A DNA stretch of 9,027 bases from Campylobacteraceae bacterium (GCA_027011025.1 JALVAU010000181.1:1-9027), one strand, 5' to 3'; shown: positions 1 through 6,525, counted from the stretch's first letter. Made by a program: numbers and translations. The notes: a model not told the origin generated them from the sequence alone.

Positions 1-702
1 TCTTTTAAGAGTAGCACCAATTATCTACTGCTTCAATTCTTCGGAGATGATTCAAAAGCAAAAAATATAGCCAAGGCATTTTCTCCAAAGAAAAATGCAA
101 ATTTTGTAAGATTTTTCAAGCCAAATTTAGGTGAAGCACTATTTTTGTTGCAAAACAGAGCAAAAGAGTTAAATATAAACATAAACAGATATAGCCTATC
201 TCACCTATATCAACTACAAAATGAAGATATAGCACTCTGCATAAATGATCTAGAAAAGTTAAATATTTTAGATAAAGAGATTGAAGTAAGAGATATAAAT
301 GAGCTTATATATGGGCTTGGAAGTGTTGGTATGGATGAGTTTATATATGAGCTTTTGCAAAAAAAAGATATAAGAGAATCCTATGCAAGGCTAATGGAGT
401 TGGGTAGTGCTGATGAGATAAAAATAATAAATGCCATAGAGTCATATCTTAGTCAATTGTTTCTATTTTATTCCTATATAAAGATACATGGAACTTTTGA
501 TGCAAGATCTGTTCTTGGTTATCCTCTTCCACCAAATCTTGCCAAAGAGCGCTCAACTCTGTGCATGATGTTTGATCTGAAAACTTATAATACCATCTTT
601 AAGCATCTTCTTCAAATTGAATATAAACTAAAAAAAATACAAAATATAGACAAAAGCTCTATGCTTTTATCAGCATTAATAAAACTTCAAAGTTTATTAT
701 AG
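1..702 (+). CDS. holA: DNA polymerase III subunit delta, C-terminal part (5' end outside window)
   Basis: The reading frame is open from base 1 to a TAG stop at 700-702, giving 233 residues with the N-terminus cut off by the window edge. Delta is the clamp-loader subunit that opens the sliding clamp for DNA replication. Family members are usually about 320-340 residues, so roughly the first 90-100 (the start of the AAA+-like domain) are missing. The visible part shows the delta-like pattern: a helical stretch around residues 50-105 with NDLEKL, followed by a YGLG-containing segment, and then an all-helical C-terminal domain. No catalytic motif is expected here. The stop codon touches the putative promoter of the next operon. 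Identification rests on overall pattern and on its place upstream of rpsF; an unrelated helical protein is possible but less likely. Confidence 0.78.
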   Translation, partial: SFKSSTNYLLLQFFGDDSKAKNIAKAFSPKKNANFVRFFKPNLGEALFLLQNRAKELNININRYSLSHLYQLQNEDIALCINDLEKLNILDKEIEVRDINELIYGLGSVGMDEFIYELLQKKDIRESYARLMELGSADEIKIINAIESYLSQLFLFYSYIKIHGTFDARSVLGYPLPPNLAKERSTLCMMFDLKTYNTIFKHLLQIEYKLKKIQNIDKSSMLLSALIKLQSLL

Positions 703-708
703 TATAAT
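703..708 (+). promoter_or_regulatory. Putative sigma-70 -10 box for rpsF-ssb-rpsR
   Basis: A perfect TATAAT lies immediately after the holA stop codon and is preceded by an AT-rich stretch. No good -35 box is visible, which is common in Campylobacterota, where sigma-70 promoters rely on a strong -10 and periodic AT-rich upstream DNA. The start site would fall near 715, leaving a leader of about 68 bases before rpsF. Inferred from motif and position only. Confidence 0.55.
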
Positions 709-712
709 CGCG

Positions 713-777
713 TCCTTAAGCTTTTTTGCTTAATATTAAACATCCTTACTCAAGTTATGGGTGAAAACCACAAGGAG
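713..777 (+). promoter_or_regulatory. Foldable rpsF leader with possible RBS-sequestering stem
   Basis: The leader has a perfect 6-bp stem (TTAAGC at 716-721, GCTTAA at 728-733) closing a six-T loop. A second possible fold pairs TCCTT (743-747) with AAGGA (772-776) of the rpsF Shine-Dalgarno; inside it GGT-GAAA-ACC (760-769) would make a 3-bp stem with a GNRA tetraloop. A second TCCTT copy at 713-717 could also pair with the Shine-Dalgarno. In other bacteria the rpsF leader is bound by the S6:S18 complex to repress translation, but the CCG trinucleotide that marks that known motif is absent here, so a regulatory role is inference. Confidence 0.35.
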
Positions 778-782
778 AAAAA

Positions 783-1262
783 ATGCGACATTACGAGTTA
801 CTTACAGTACTCAAGCCTACTCTCACAGAAGAGGAGACAAGAGCAAAAGTAAACTTCTTAAAAGAAGTTTTAGAAAAAAATGGTGCACAAATTGCAGCAT
901 TTCAAGAGATGGGAACAAGAAGACTTGCATACCCTATAGAAAAACTAGAACGAGGGTACTATAGTGTTTTCTATTTTACTGCTCCTACAACTGCTATACT
1001 AGAAGTTGAAAGACTTATTCGTATCACTGAAGAGTTCATCAGATTTATGAGTGTTAAGTATGAAAAAACAAAAGAGTTAGCATATTGGAATAGACAAGTT
1101 GAAAAATTTGCTTCCAAAGTTGAAAAAGAGGTAAAAATAGAAGAGACTCTAAAAGAAGAATCCCCAAAAGAGGCAACAACCCAAGATTTAGTATCTGAAG
1201 AAGTTGTATCTGTTGTAGAGACTGAAGTAGAAACAGAAGAAGTTAAAGCAACACAAGAGTAA
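783..1262 (+). CDS. rpsF: Small ribosomal subunit protein bS6 with long acidic tail
   Basis: S6 binds 16S rRNA together with S18 in the platform of the 30S subunit. The 159-residue product starts MRHYELL and carries the S6 signature [17 protein letters not shown] (residues 44-60), followed by the expected beta strand and the helix around [13 protein letters not shown] (76-88). The core ends near residue 105. About 55 further residues form a tail rich in Glu, Val, Lys and Thr that ends ATQE; many S6 proteins are 95-140 residues, so this tail is long. In E. coli the S6 C-terminus receives extra glutamates from RimK; whether that happens here cannot be seen. A strong Shine-Dalgarno AAGGAG at 772-777 fixes the ATG at 783. 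It is first in an operon with ssb and rpsR. Confidence 0.96.
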   Translation: MRHYELLTVLKPTLTEEETRAKVNFLKEVLEKNGAQIAAFQEMGTRRLAYPIEKLERGYYSVFYFTAPTTAILEVERLIRITEEFIRFMSVKYEKTKELAYWNRQVEKFASKVEKEVKIEETLKEESPKEATTQDLVSEEVVSVVETEVETEEVKATQE

Positions 1263-1276
1263 GCAAAGGAGTCACA

Positions 1277-1750
1277 ATGTACAACAGAATAATTTTAGTC
1301 GGTAATTTAACAAGAGATCCTGAACTTAGATATATGCCAAATGGCGGTGCGGTATGCACAACAGGAATTGCAACAAACAGAAAATTTAAAAAACAAGATG
1401 GAAGCCAAGGCGAAGAGGTGTGTTTTGTTGATATCACTTTTTTTGGCAGAACTGCAGAAGTTGCAAATCAATATCTTAGACGAGGTAAAAAAATCTTGGT
1501 CGAAGGCAGACTGAAATTAGACCAATGGACAGACCAAAATGGCGGAAAGAGAAGCAAACACTCTGTAGTAGTTGATAATATGCAGATGCTTGACTCAAAA
1601 AACTCAAATGATGGTGGTGGCTACAGTCAAAATAACACATCCGGCGGAAGTTACAATGCTCCGCAAGAGAGTTATAAACAACCTGCTGTACAACAACAAA
1701 GTGACAATATACCAGATATCAATATCGATGAAGATGAGATACCGTTCTAG
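1277..1750 (+). CDS. ssb: Single-stranded DNA-binding protein
   Basis: SSB coats single-stranded DNA during replication, recombination and repair and recruits partner enzymes through its C-terminal tip. The 157 residues have the standard layout: an OB-fold domain (1-105) beginning MYNRIILVGNLTRDPELRY, with the family's WTDQNGGKRS turn (84-93); a disordered linker rich in Asn, Gln, Gly and Ser (about 106-145); and an acidic tip ending DEDEIPF, where the terminal Pro-Phe is the partner-binding element (E. coli ends DDDIPF). The start is supported by AAAGGAG at 1265-1271. It sits 14 bases after rpsF and 17 bases before rpsR, a widely conserved arrangement that ties SSB supply to ribosomal protein synthesis. 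Confidence 0.97.
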   Translation: MYNRIILVGNLTRDPELRYMPNGGAVCTTGIATNRKFKKQDGSQGEEVCFVDITFFGRTAEVANQYLRRGKKILVEGRLKLDQWTDQNGGKRSKHSVVVDNMQMLDSKNSNDGGGYSQNNTSGGSYNAPQESYKQPAVQQQSDNIPDINIDEDEIPF

Positions 1751-1767
1751 AAATTAAAGGATAAAAA

Positions 1768-2034
1768 ATGGCTGAAAAAAGAAAATATGCAAGAAAATAT
1801 TGTAAATATTGCGAAGCGAAAGTAGAATTTATGGATTACAAAGAGACAAAGATGTTAAAACATTCACTCTCTGAAAGATATAAAATTATGCCTCGTCGTC
1901 TCACAGGAAACTGTAAAAGACACCAAGAGATGGTAGAACTTACAATCAAAAGAGCCAGAGCGGCTGCTTTGATTCCATATGTAGTAAATACAAAACAGGT
2001 AATTGCTACACCATTTGATCTACTAAATCAATAA
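1768..2034 (+). CDS. rpsR: Small ribosomal subunit protein bS18, zinc-ligand form
   Basis: S18 is the partner of S6 on the 30S platform. The 88-residue, very basic protein contains the family core [20 protein letters not shown] (34-53) and the following basic helix. C12 and C15 (CKYC) with C49 and H52 (CKRH) form a four-ligand set typical of the zinc-binding (C+) variant of S18; many bacteria carry a form without these residues. The Shine-Dalgarno TAAAGGA at 1755-1761 supports the ATG. It is the last gene of the rpsF-ssb-rpsR operon and is followed by a hairpin shared with the converging gene. Confidence 0.96.
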   Translation: MAEKRKYARKYCKYCEAKVEFMDYKETKMLKHSLSERYKIMPRRLTGNCKRHQEMVELTIKRARAAALIPYVVNTKQVIATPFDLLNQ

Positions 2035-2043
2035 AAAATCAAT

Positions 2044-2080
2044 AAGCAGGGTATGATAGAAAACTCATTGCACCCTGCTT
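2044..2080. terminator. Two-part hairpin between convergent operons
   Basis: A 9-bp outer stem (AAGCAGGGT at 2044-2052, ACCCTGCTT at 2072-2080) encloses a 4-bp inner stem (ATGA 2053-2056, TCAT 2065-2068) with a 3-base bulge and an 8-base loop. On the minus strand the 3' arm is followed by ATTGATTTTTT, a usable U tract, so it fits best as the terminator of the flagellar operon ending at 2082. On the plus strand no U run follows, so rpsR termination there would be weaker or need another factor. Confidence 0.72.
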
Positions 2081-2081
2081 G

Positions 2082-2837
2082 CTACAAGAAAAGCCTCTCC
2101 TGCCCTATTCTATAAATAGCAAAATCATATTTAACGGGATCATATAAATCTAATTTTTTTAGTGAATTTGTCAACTCTATAACTGATTTGAAATCATAAG
2201 TTTTTCGCTCTATCAATCCTAGCTTCTGACCTATTTTAAAAGTATGAGTATCTAAAGGTATCAATAGATCTTTTTTATCCACTTTTTTCCACAGTCCTAA
2301 ATCAAGATTATCACTTCTAACCATCCACCTTAAAAACATATTCCATCTTTTGTATGGCGATGTTGGTCTTTTTTTCGGAATTTTTCCTACTAAAAACTCA
2401 TAACCTCTTGACCTATATGGGTTTATATCATAAATCGCCTCTATAAGCTTGTATATGCCATCCATAACATCTGAATTTTTAGCATACCCTTCTAAAAATA
2501 CTTTTTCTAGCGTAGTGATTTTTTTTAGCTTATTAAGAGTTATAAAAATCTCTTTTGTATCTCTTGAAGATTGAAATCTATAGTACTTGTTGTCTAACTC
2601 CTGCTCGATTGCAGATATATTTGCATCCAAAAGAGCGAAGTTTAGAGAGCTTAAAAATTTAACTATCAAGTTTGCATTGCCATAAGCATACATAGCGCAT
2701 ATCAAAGATATATACTCATCTTTGTATCCCCTTGCCACCAAAAGCGGATCTGCTTTTTGCAAACTTAATTCATTTTTATCATCCCTTTTTTTAACCTCTT
2801 TGTCTAATAACTCTTTTACTTTTTCAGAATCAAACAC
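2082..2837 (-). CDS. TIGR02757/DUF2400 family protein, function unknown
   Basis: The 251 residues match the pattern I know for TIGR02757 (DUF2400), an uncharacterised family found patchily in epsilon- and deltaproteobacteria, spirochaetes and Bacteroidetes. Visible conserved blocks are KRWNMFLRWMVRSDNLDLGLW (around 163-183), IPLDTHTFKIGQKLGL (193-208) and DPVKYDFAIYRIG (233-245). No signal peptide or membrane segment is seen, so it should be cytoplasmic. The LDTH block resembles the VDTHIFRV block of endonuclease III-type DNA glycosylases, which holds the catalytic aspartate, but no helix-hairpin-helix lysine motif (LPGVGRKT-like) is visible; a nucleic-acid role is only inference. The start is GTG: an in-frame TAG directly precedes it, so no longer form exists. 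The gene overlaps the permease by 8 bases and is the last of the operon. Confidence 0.85.
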   Translation of the reverse strand: MFDSEKVKELLDKEVKKRDDKNELSLQKADPLLVARGYKDEYISLICAMYAYGNANLIVKFLSSLNFALLDANISAIEQELDNKYYRFQSSRDTKEIFITLNKLKKITTLEKVFLEGYAKNSDVMDGIYKLIEAIYDINPYRSRGYEFLVGKIPKKRPTSPYKRWNMFLRWMVRSDNLDLGLWKKVDKKDLLIPLDTHTFKIGQKLGLIERKTYDFKSVIELTNSLKKLDLYDPVKYDFAIYRIGQERLFL

Positions 2838-3639
2838 CTATCAACTCTTTATCATTTGTTTTGCTTTGGAGATAATCAGAGATATTTATAAGTGAAAATG
2901 TCACCAAAAAGATAAAAAAACCCGGGAAAAAACTGAGCCACCAAGCTATACTTATGACCTCTTTCCCCTCACTGATAATTGTACCCCAGCTAATTTGAGG
3001 TGGAGTTATACCGATACCTAAAAAACTAAGTCCACTCTCTGCTAATATTGCTCCACTAACACCAAATGTAAAACTGATAAAAAATATAGGAGCAATTAAA
3101 GGTGTATAGTATTTTAGGATAATTTTCCAAGGGTTAAGATTTGCAATTTTTAAGATTTTGATAAATGGCATTTGAGAGATCGCAAAACTCTCACTCCTTA
3201 TCATTCTAGCCATTCCCATCCAGCCTGTAACAGATATGACAATTATCAAAACTAAAACAGAAGCATTCACATAGCTGATGAGAGCCAAGAGGAGAAAAAA
3301 AGTGGGGAATGTCAAAAAAAGATCTATCAAGACAACTATGCTTTTATCTACTACGCCTTTAAAAAATCCAGCACTTATACCTATAATAAGCCCAACAAAA
3401 CTAGCTATAAATGCACTTAATACTCCAATAATCAAGGAAACCTGTCCACCTTGCATGAGTCTTGCAAAAAGATCTCTTCCTAGTCTGTCTGTGCCAAACA
3501 AATGTTTAAAAGATGGCTCTAAGAGTATAGAATTTGGGTCCAACTCATAAGGTGAAACTCTATAAAAATAGGGCATCAAGAAAGAGAAAAAAAATATAAA
3601 ACATAGTATTGATATGCTTATATAAGGAATTTTTTTCAA
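2830..3639 (-). CDS. DppC/OppC-type ABC transporter permease (lone subunit)
   Basis: This is an inner-membrane permease of the peptide/nickel/opine ABC importer group. The 269 residues contain an N-terminal membrane segment (about 6-27), the family signature HLFGTDRLGRDLFARLMQG (46-64), further segments around 66-92, 101-124, 126-144, 182-205 and 232-255, a coupling (EAA-type) loop around MPFIKILKIANLNPWKIILK (157-176), and the conserved LAESGLSFLGIGITPP (199-214). The substrate cannot be read from the sequence. Such a permease normally works with a DppB-type partner, ATPases and a binding protein; none is in this window. The start must be TTG at 3637-3639: a TAG lies six codons upstream in frame and no ATG or GTG lies between. 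It begins one base after the flgK stop, so translation is probably coupled to flgK. Confidence 0.88.
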   Translation of the reverse strand: MKKIPYISISILCFIFFFSFLMPYFYRVSPYELDPNSILLEPSFKHLFGTDRLGRDLFARLMQGGQVSLIIGVLSAFIASFVGLIIGISAGFFKGVVDKSIVVLIDLFLTFPTFFLLLALISYVNASVLVLIIVISVTGWMGMARMIRSESFAISQMPFIKILKIANLNPWKIILKYYTPLIAPIFFISFTFGVSGAILAESGLSFLGIGITPPQISWGTIISEGKEVISIAWWLSFFPGFFIFLVTFSLINISDYLQSKTNDKELIGV

Positions 3640-3640
3640 C

Positions 3641-5506
3641 TTATTGTTTGATTCCTAAAAGGGTATTTAACATCTGATCTACAGTTGTTATCACTTTTGC
3701 ATTTGCACCGTAAGCTGCTTGAAATTTTATCAGATTTGTTAGTTCTTCATCCGTACTTACTCCACTTATGGATTGAAATTCTGCTTGAACAGTATTAAAA
3801 AGAGCCTTTGAAGTCTCCTGTGCTCTTCCTGCTGATTCCCCGTCTGTTGCAATTCTTGTTGTTACGGAATTGTAAAACCCGCTTAGTGTATCTTCTGTTA
3901 TAGTATTGTTTTTTCTAAAAAAATCAACATTATCGTATTGCAACTGAACCATATCGTTTGCTACATCATTATTTCCATCTACTGGAGCTTTATATCCTTG
4001 CACTAAACTAGAGTCATTCAATAAATCCCTATTTACGGAGATAGTATTTGCATCATTACCTGTAAAAAATTGATTTATACCTATTGCTCCTGGAAAATTT
4101 GTACCATTATCTTCAAAAGAGATAGTATAGTTTTGGGAAGCCTTATCTGGATTTGCCGGATTTGGACTTATAGAAAATATACCGTCATCTGCTCCGTATG
4201 TTGCAAGAAAATAATCATCTATATCATTTGTTGAGTTATTATCGCCATTGTCATCGCTACTGTTGTTTATTTGCGCAACTATACTATCTGATGTTGTGCT
4301 ATCATTCATGGTTGTTAACTGATTTATATTTATCTCTTTCCTCCCTACTTCTACTCCATTATTATCATACATCACCAAATCAAACGAACCTGTTTTGACA
4401 TTTAAATCAGAATTTAACAGGGGTGTATTGGAACTTATAGTTGCATGAGTAGGAGACTTCATGCTTGCACTTGCGCTTTTTGCATATATGTTATTTGTTT
4501 GGTTAATAAGAGTATTTGCAAAAGTATCCAAATCATCCACATAACCTTGCACAATTCCATCTGAGGGATATCCGGCATTGGTACTTTTATCTATAGTTCT
4601 TCCTCTTATATCAAGCATCGCTCCTACTTTTCCACCTCTTATCTTATCTGTAATTTCATACTTTGTACCGTCTTGTGACTCTGAATATATAGAGTAGTAT
4701 CTACTCTCGTTATCCTTGTTCTCTATCACAAGAGGGTGAAATGTTGATCCATCTACAAATGAATTCCCAGCGATATTTAGATGATAATCCATACCCTGAT
4801 CTGTTGCATTTGCATCAACGGTATTAAGAGAAGTAAGTTGTGATTTAGAAGTCGATATATCTAATATTTTTGAAAGTGTTAGTTCCAAACTATCTCTTTT
4901 ATCTCTAAGATCATTAGCTTGATTTGGCTTTGTACTTTCTATTTTTGAAATTTCTTTATTCAAATCAGCTATTCTCTCTCCTATAGAGTTTGCTTCATCA
5001 ATATTTATTTTTAACTGATCATTTACGGAATCTTGAAAACTTCTCAATGTACTTCTTGTACTGCTTAAATTTTCACTAAGAGTTGAAGCATTTTGAACAA
5101 GAGCTATCTTTTGAGAACCATCATTTGCATTGGAACTTAGATCATTCCAAGAATTAAAATAATTTTTTAAATCTTGCGATATACCCAAATCTTGCAAATC
5201 AGGAAAATATTTTGCTACCTCTTCCAAGGATTGTTGCATATAGTCATCATGAGATAGTGCATTTGAGCTATCTTTGTATCTTGAATACACAAATTCATCA
5301 TGTATCCTGACTATTTGTGTAACCTGCACCCCTTCGCCCACATCACCGGGAATTGAGTGAAGAGGAACTGAAGCAGATGTTGAAACTCTCTGTCTAGTAT
5401 AATAATCATTATTCGCATTTGCTATATTGTGACCGGTTACATTTGTTGCTGCCTCTGCGGCAGTCAATCCAGAATAACCGACACCTAGTGTGTTAAAAAG
5501 ACCCAT
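3641..5506 (-). CDS. flgK: Flagellar hook-associated protein 1 (hook-filament junction)
   Basis: FlgK is exported through the flagellar type III system and forms the first ring of the junction between hook and filament. The 621 residues show the expected ends: an N-terminal flagellar rod/hook motif GLTAAEAATNVTGHNIANAN (13-32) and a C-terminal helix TNLIKFQAAYGANAKVITTV (590-609) leading to LGIKQ. The two ends form the coiled-coil core; the middle (about 230-540) is the variable surface part and includes a very Asp/Asn/Ser-rich stretch at 417-432. Length is like Campylobacter FlgK (around 600). The ATG overlaps the stop of the upstream flgN-like gene as TAATG, and only a weak GAGAG precedes it, which suggests translational coupling to its own chaperone. 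Transcription is probably from the sigma-28 promoter before flgM. Confidence 0.95.
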   Translation of the reverse strand: MGLFNTLGVGYSGLTAAEAATNVTGHNIANANNDYYTRQRVSTSASVPLHSIPGDVGEGVQVTQIVRIHDEFVYSRYKDSSNALSHDDYMQQSLEEVAKYFPDLQDLGISQDLKNYFNSWNDLSSNANDGSQKIALVQNASTLSENLSSTRSTLRSFQDSVNDQLKINIDEANSIGERIADLNKEISKIESTKPNQANDLRDKRDSLELTLSKILDISTSKSQLTSLNTVDANATDQGMDYHLNIAGNSFVDGSTFHPLVIENKDNESRYYSIYSESQDGTKYEITDKIRGGKVGAMLDIRGRTIDKSTNAGYPSDGIVQGYVDDLDTFANTLINQTNNIYAKSASASMKSPTHATISSNTPLLNSDLNVKTGSFDLVMYDNNGVEVGRKEININQLTTMNDSTTSDSIVAQINNSSDDNGDNNSTNDIDDYFLATYGADDGIFSISPNPANPDKASQNYTISFEDNGTNFPGAIGINQFFTGNDANTISVNRDLLNDSSLVQGYKAPVDGNNDVANDMVQLQYDNVDFFRKNNTITEDTLSGFYNSVTTRIATDGESAGRAQETSKALFNTVQAEFQSISGVSTDEELTNLIKFQAAYGANAKVITTVDQMLNTLLGIKQ

Positions 5507-5934
5507 TACGCTCTCACTTTCAATATACTTGCAGGCTTATGATGGGTTTTATGATATCCTTCCATCTCGCATGGGAATACTTTATCTAGCAATGTATTGT
5601 AGAATTCGCTTATAATAACTACAAACTTTGCATACTGTTTATTTAAATCTTTCAATCTATTTAATTTTATTTTCATATCATTTAATAAGCTTTTTTCTTC
5701 ATCTTTGAGCACTTCTTCTAAATCTGATTCTTTTTTATCTTTAACAAGTTTTATCAACTCATTATCTAAAAGTGATTTTTTATTTTCAAAAGACTTAAGG
5801 AGATCATTTTTTATCTTTGTTCGCTCAAAAACTAGCTCATGATTTGCTTTTTTTATATCTTCTATATCTTTTTGTGTCAAATCGATTAAGCTCTCTACAT
5901 CTTCGATAGAGCTCTTAAGATAGTGTAGTAACAT
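5506..5934 (-). CDS. flgN: FlgN-like flagellar export chaperone
   Basis: FlgN-type chaperones bind FlgK and FlgL in the cytoplasm and deliver them to the export gate. This 142-residue protein is almost wholly helical and highly charged (long K/E/D-rich coiled coil, about 1-120), ending in a distinct segment FPCEMEGYHKTHHKPASILK (119-138). FlgN proteins diverge strongly in sequence, so the call rests on size, coiled-coil character and position: in Campylobacter jejuni the gene between flgM and flgK is likewise flgN. Shine-Dalgarno AAGGG at 5941-5945 supports the ATG. It overlaps the flgK start by one base. The Shine-Dalgarno can pair with a sequence right after the flgM stop. Confidence 0.78.
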   Translation of the reverse strand: MLLHYLKSSIEDVESLIDLTQKDIEDIKKANHELVFERTKIKNDLLKSFENKKSLLDNELIKLVKDKKESDLEEVLKDEEKSLLNDMKIKLNRLKDLNKQYAKFVVIISEFYNTLLDKVFPCEMEGYHKTHHKPASILKVRA

Positions 5935-5940
5935 TTTGTT

Positions 5941-5957
5941 CCCTTTTTCTATAAGGG
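5941..5957 (-). promoter_or_regulatory. Small stem covering the flgN Shine-Dalgarno
   Basis: On the minus strand CCCTT begins directly after the flgM stop codon and pairs with AAGGG, the flgN Shine-Dalgarno, over 5 bp with a 7-base loop. A ribosome finishing flgM would open it, so it could couple flgN translation to flgM. The stem is short and the role is inference. Confidence 0.3.
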
Positions 5958-6155
5958 TTAGATAAGTTCATCCAAAATAGATTGAGCGGTCTCTTTAATA
6001 TTTAACTTATAAGTACCACTCTTTAATTGCTCTTTGATAGTCTCAACTTTATCTAACTCTTTACTTTTTTTAACAGGCTCTATGCCTTTTTTCTCTTTGG
6101 CATCTTGCATATTTTGTAAGTAAGCCGAGCTTCGTGCTCCAACATTTGAAACCAT
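5958..6155 (-). CDS. flgM: Anti-sigma-28 factor FlgM
   Basis: FlgM binds and inhibits sigma-28 (FliA) until the hook is complete. The protein is 65 residues, a short form as usual in Campylobacterota. The C-terminal half carries the FliA-binding pattern VETIKEQLKSGTYKLNIKET (37-56) followed by AQSILDELI, matching the family's 'I+..i..G.Y.vd...iA..ll' arrangement; the N-terminal half is polar and likely disordered. A Shine-Dalgarno AAAGG at 6163-6167 supports the ATG. It is led by a sigma-28 promoter, so its own target would drive it as a negative feedback loop, and it heads the flgM-flgN-flgK group. Confidence 0.9.
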   Translation of the reverse strand: MVSNVGARSSAYLQNMQDAKEKKGIEPVKKSKELDKVETIKEQLKSGTYKLNIKETAQSILDELI

Positions 6156-6172
6156 TTTATAGCCTTTATAAC

Positions 6173-6188
6173 TGCTTAAGAGTAAGCA
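6173..6188. other. Short perfect hairpin in the flgM leader
   Basis: TGCTTA (6173-6178) and TAAGCA (6183-6188) form a 6-bp stem with a 4-base loop. On the minus strand it lies in the flgM leader, five bases upstream of the Shine-Dalgarno and not covering it. On the plus strand it is followed by six T (6189-6194), the form of an intrinsic terminator facing into flgJ/flgI from the antisense side. No plus-strand gene ends here. Confidence 0.4.
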
Positions 6189-6207
6189 TTTTTTATTCTC
6201 ATAAACT

Positions 6208-6234
6208 ACATCGACAAAAAATGGTAAAACTTTA
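6208..6234 (-). promoter_or_regulatory. Sigma-28 (FliA) promoter for flgM-flgN-flgK
   Basis: On the minus strand TAAAGTTT (6227-6234) is followed by exactly 11 bases and then GTCGATGT (6208-6215). The sigma-28 consensus known from enteric bacteria is TAAAGTTT-N11-GCCGATAA; Campylobacter uses a CGATWT-type -10. The -35 is a perfect match, the spacing is exact and the CGAT core is present. The first three bases of the -35 are the flgJ stop codon. The start site should be near 6200, about 45 bases before flgM. Confidence 0.8.
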
Positions 6235-6525
6235 ACCTCTGGTTTTTAAAAAATCGAACAACATTTGACTAAATCCAAACTTTCCACCCATTGCATTGCT
6301 TATAGCATCATTATACATGGAGTTATATATCTTATCTCCTGCATCTTTTTGAAAAAGAGTGTTTTCATTTTTCAATGAAACATCTAGTATTTTTTTGATA
6401 AAAAATGCTTCAAATTTATCTGTTGTCTCTTTTAATTTTACATCATTTGCACTGCTTAAATTTGATGGCACTTTCATACTATTTGCATAAGAGAGTGCTA
6501 TTTGGTTATCTATACTGTTTGTCAT
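6232..6525 (-). CDS. flgJ: FlgJ-type rod-binding protein (no muramidase domain)
   Basis: FlgJ caps or scaffolds the growing flagellar rod in the periplasm. The 97 residues correspond only to the N-terminal rod-binding domain: the core DKFEAFFIKKILD (36-48), a helix around GDKIYNSMYNDAISNAM (63-79) and the GGKFGFSQML motif (80-89). The C-terminal glucosaminidase/muramidase half present in E. coli-type FlgJ is absent, as is usual in Campylobacterota. No signal peptide is seen, consistent with export by the flagellar system. The start overlaps the flgI stop as TAATG, and GGAG lies about nine bases upstream. It should be transcribed with flgI from the sigma-54 promoter; its stop codon is part of the next promoter. 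Confidence 0.87.
   Translation of the reverse strand: MTNSIDNQIALSYANSMKVPSNLSSANDVKLKETTDKFEAFFIKKILDVSLKNENTLFQKDAGDKIYNSMYNDAISNAMGGKFGFSQMLFDFLKTRG

Noticed and set aside
716..733. TTAAGC-T6-GCTTAA considered as the holA terminator
   Set aside because: No U tract follows the second arm; a position just after the TATAAT makes a 5'-end leader hairpin more likely.
761..964. Open frame overlapping the rpsF start with many Lys and Arg
   Set aside because: It starts with GTG inside the rpsF leader, is read in another frame of rpsF, and has no family pattern.
2830..3639. Permease as part of a complete peptide or nickel transport operon
   Set aside because: No DppB, ATPase or binding-protein gene is adjacent on either side; the neighbours are flgK and DUF2400.
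4198..4398. Plus-strand open frame rich in Leu, His and Tyr
   Set aside because: Complement of the flgK variable region, low complexity and no ribosome binding site; a shadow of the real gene.
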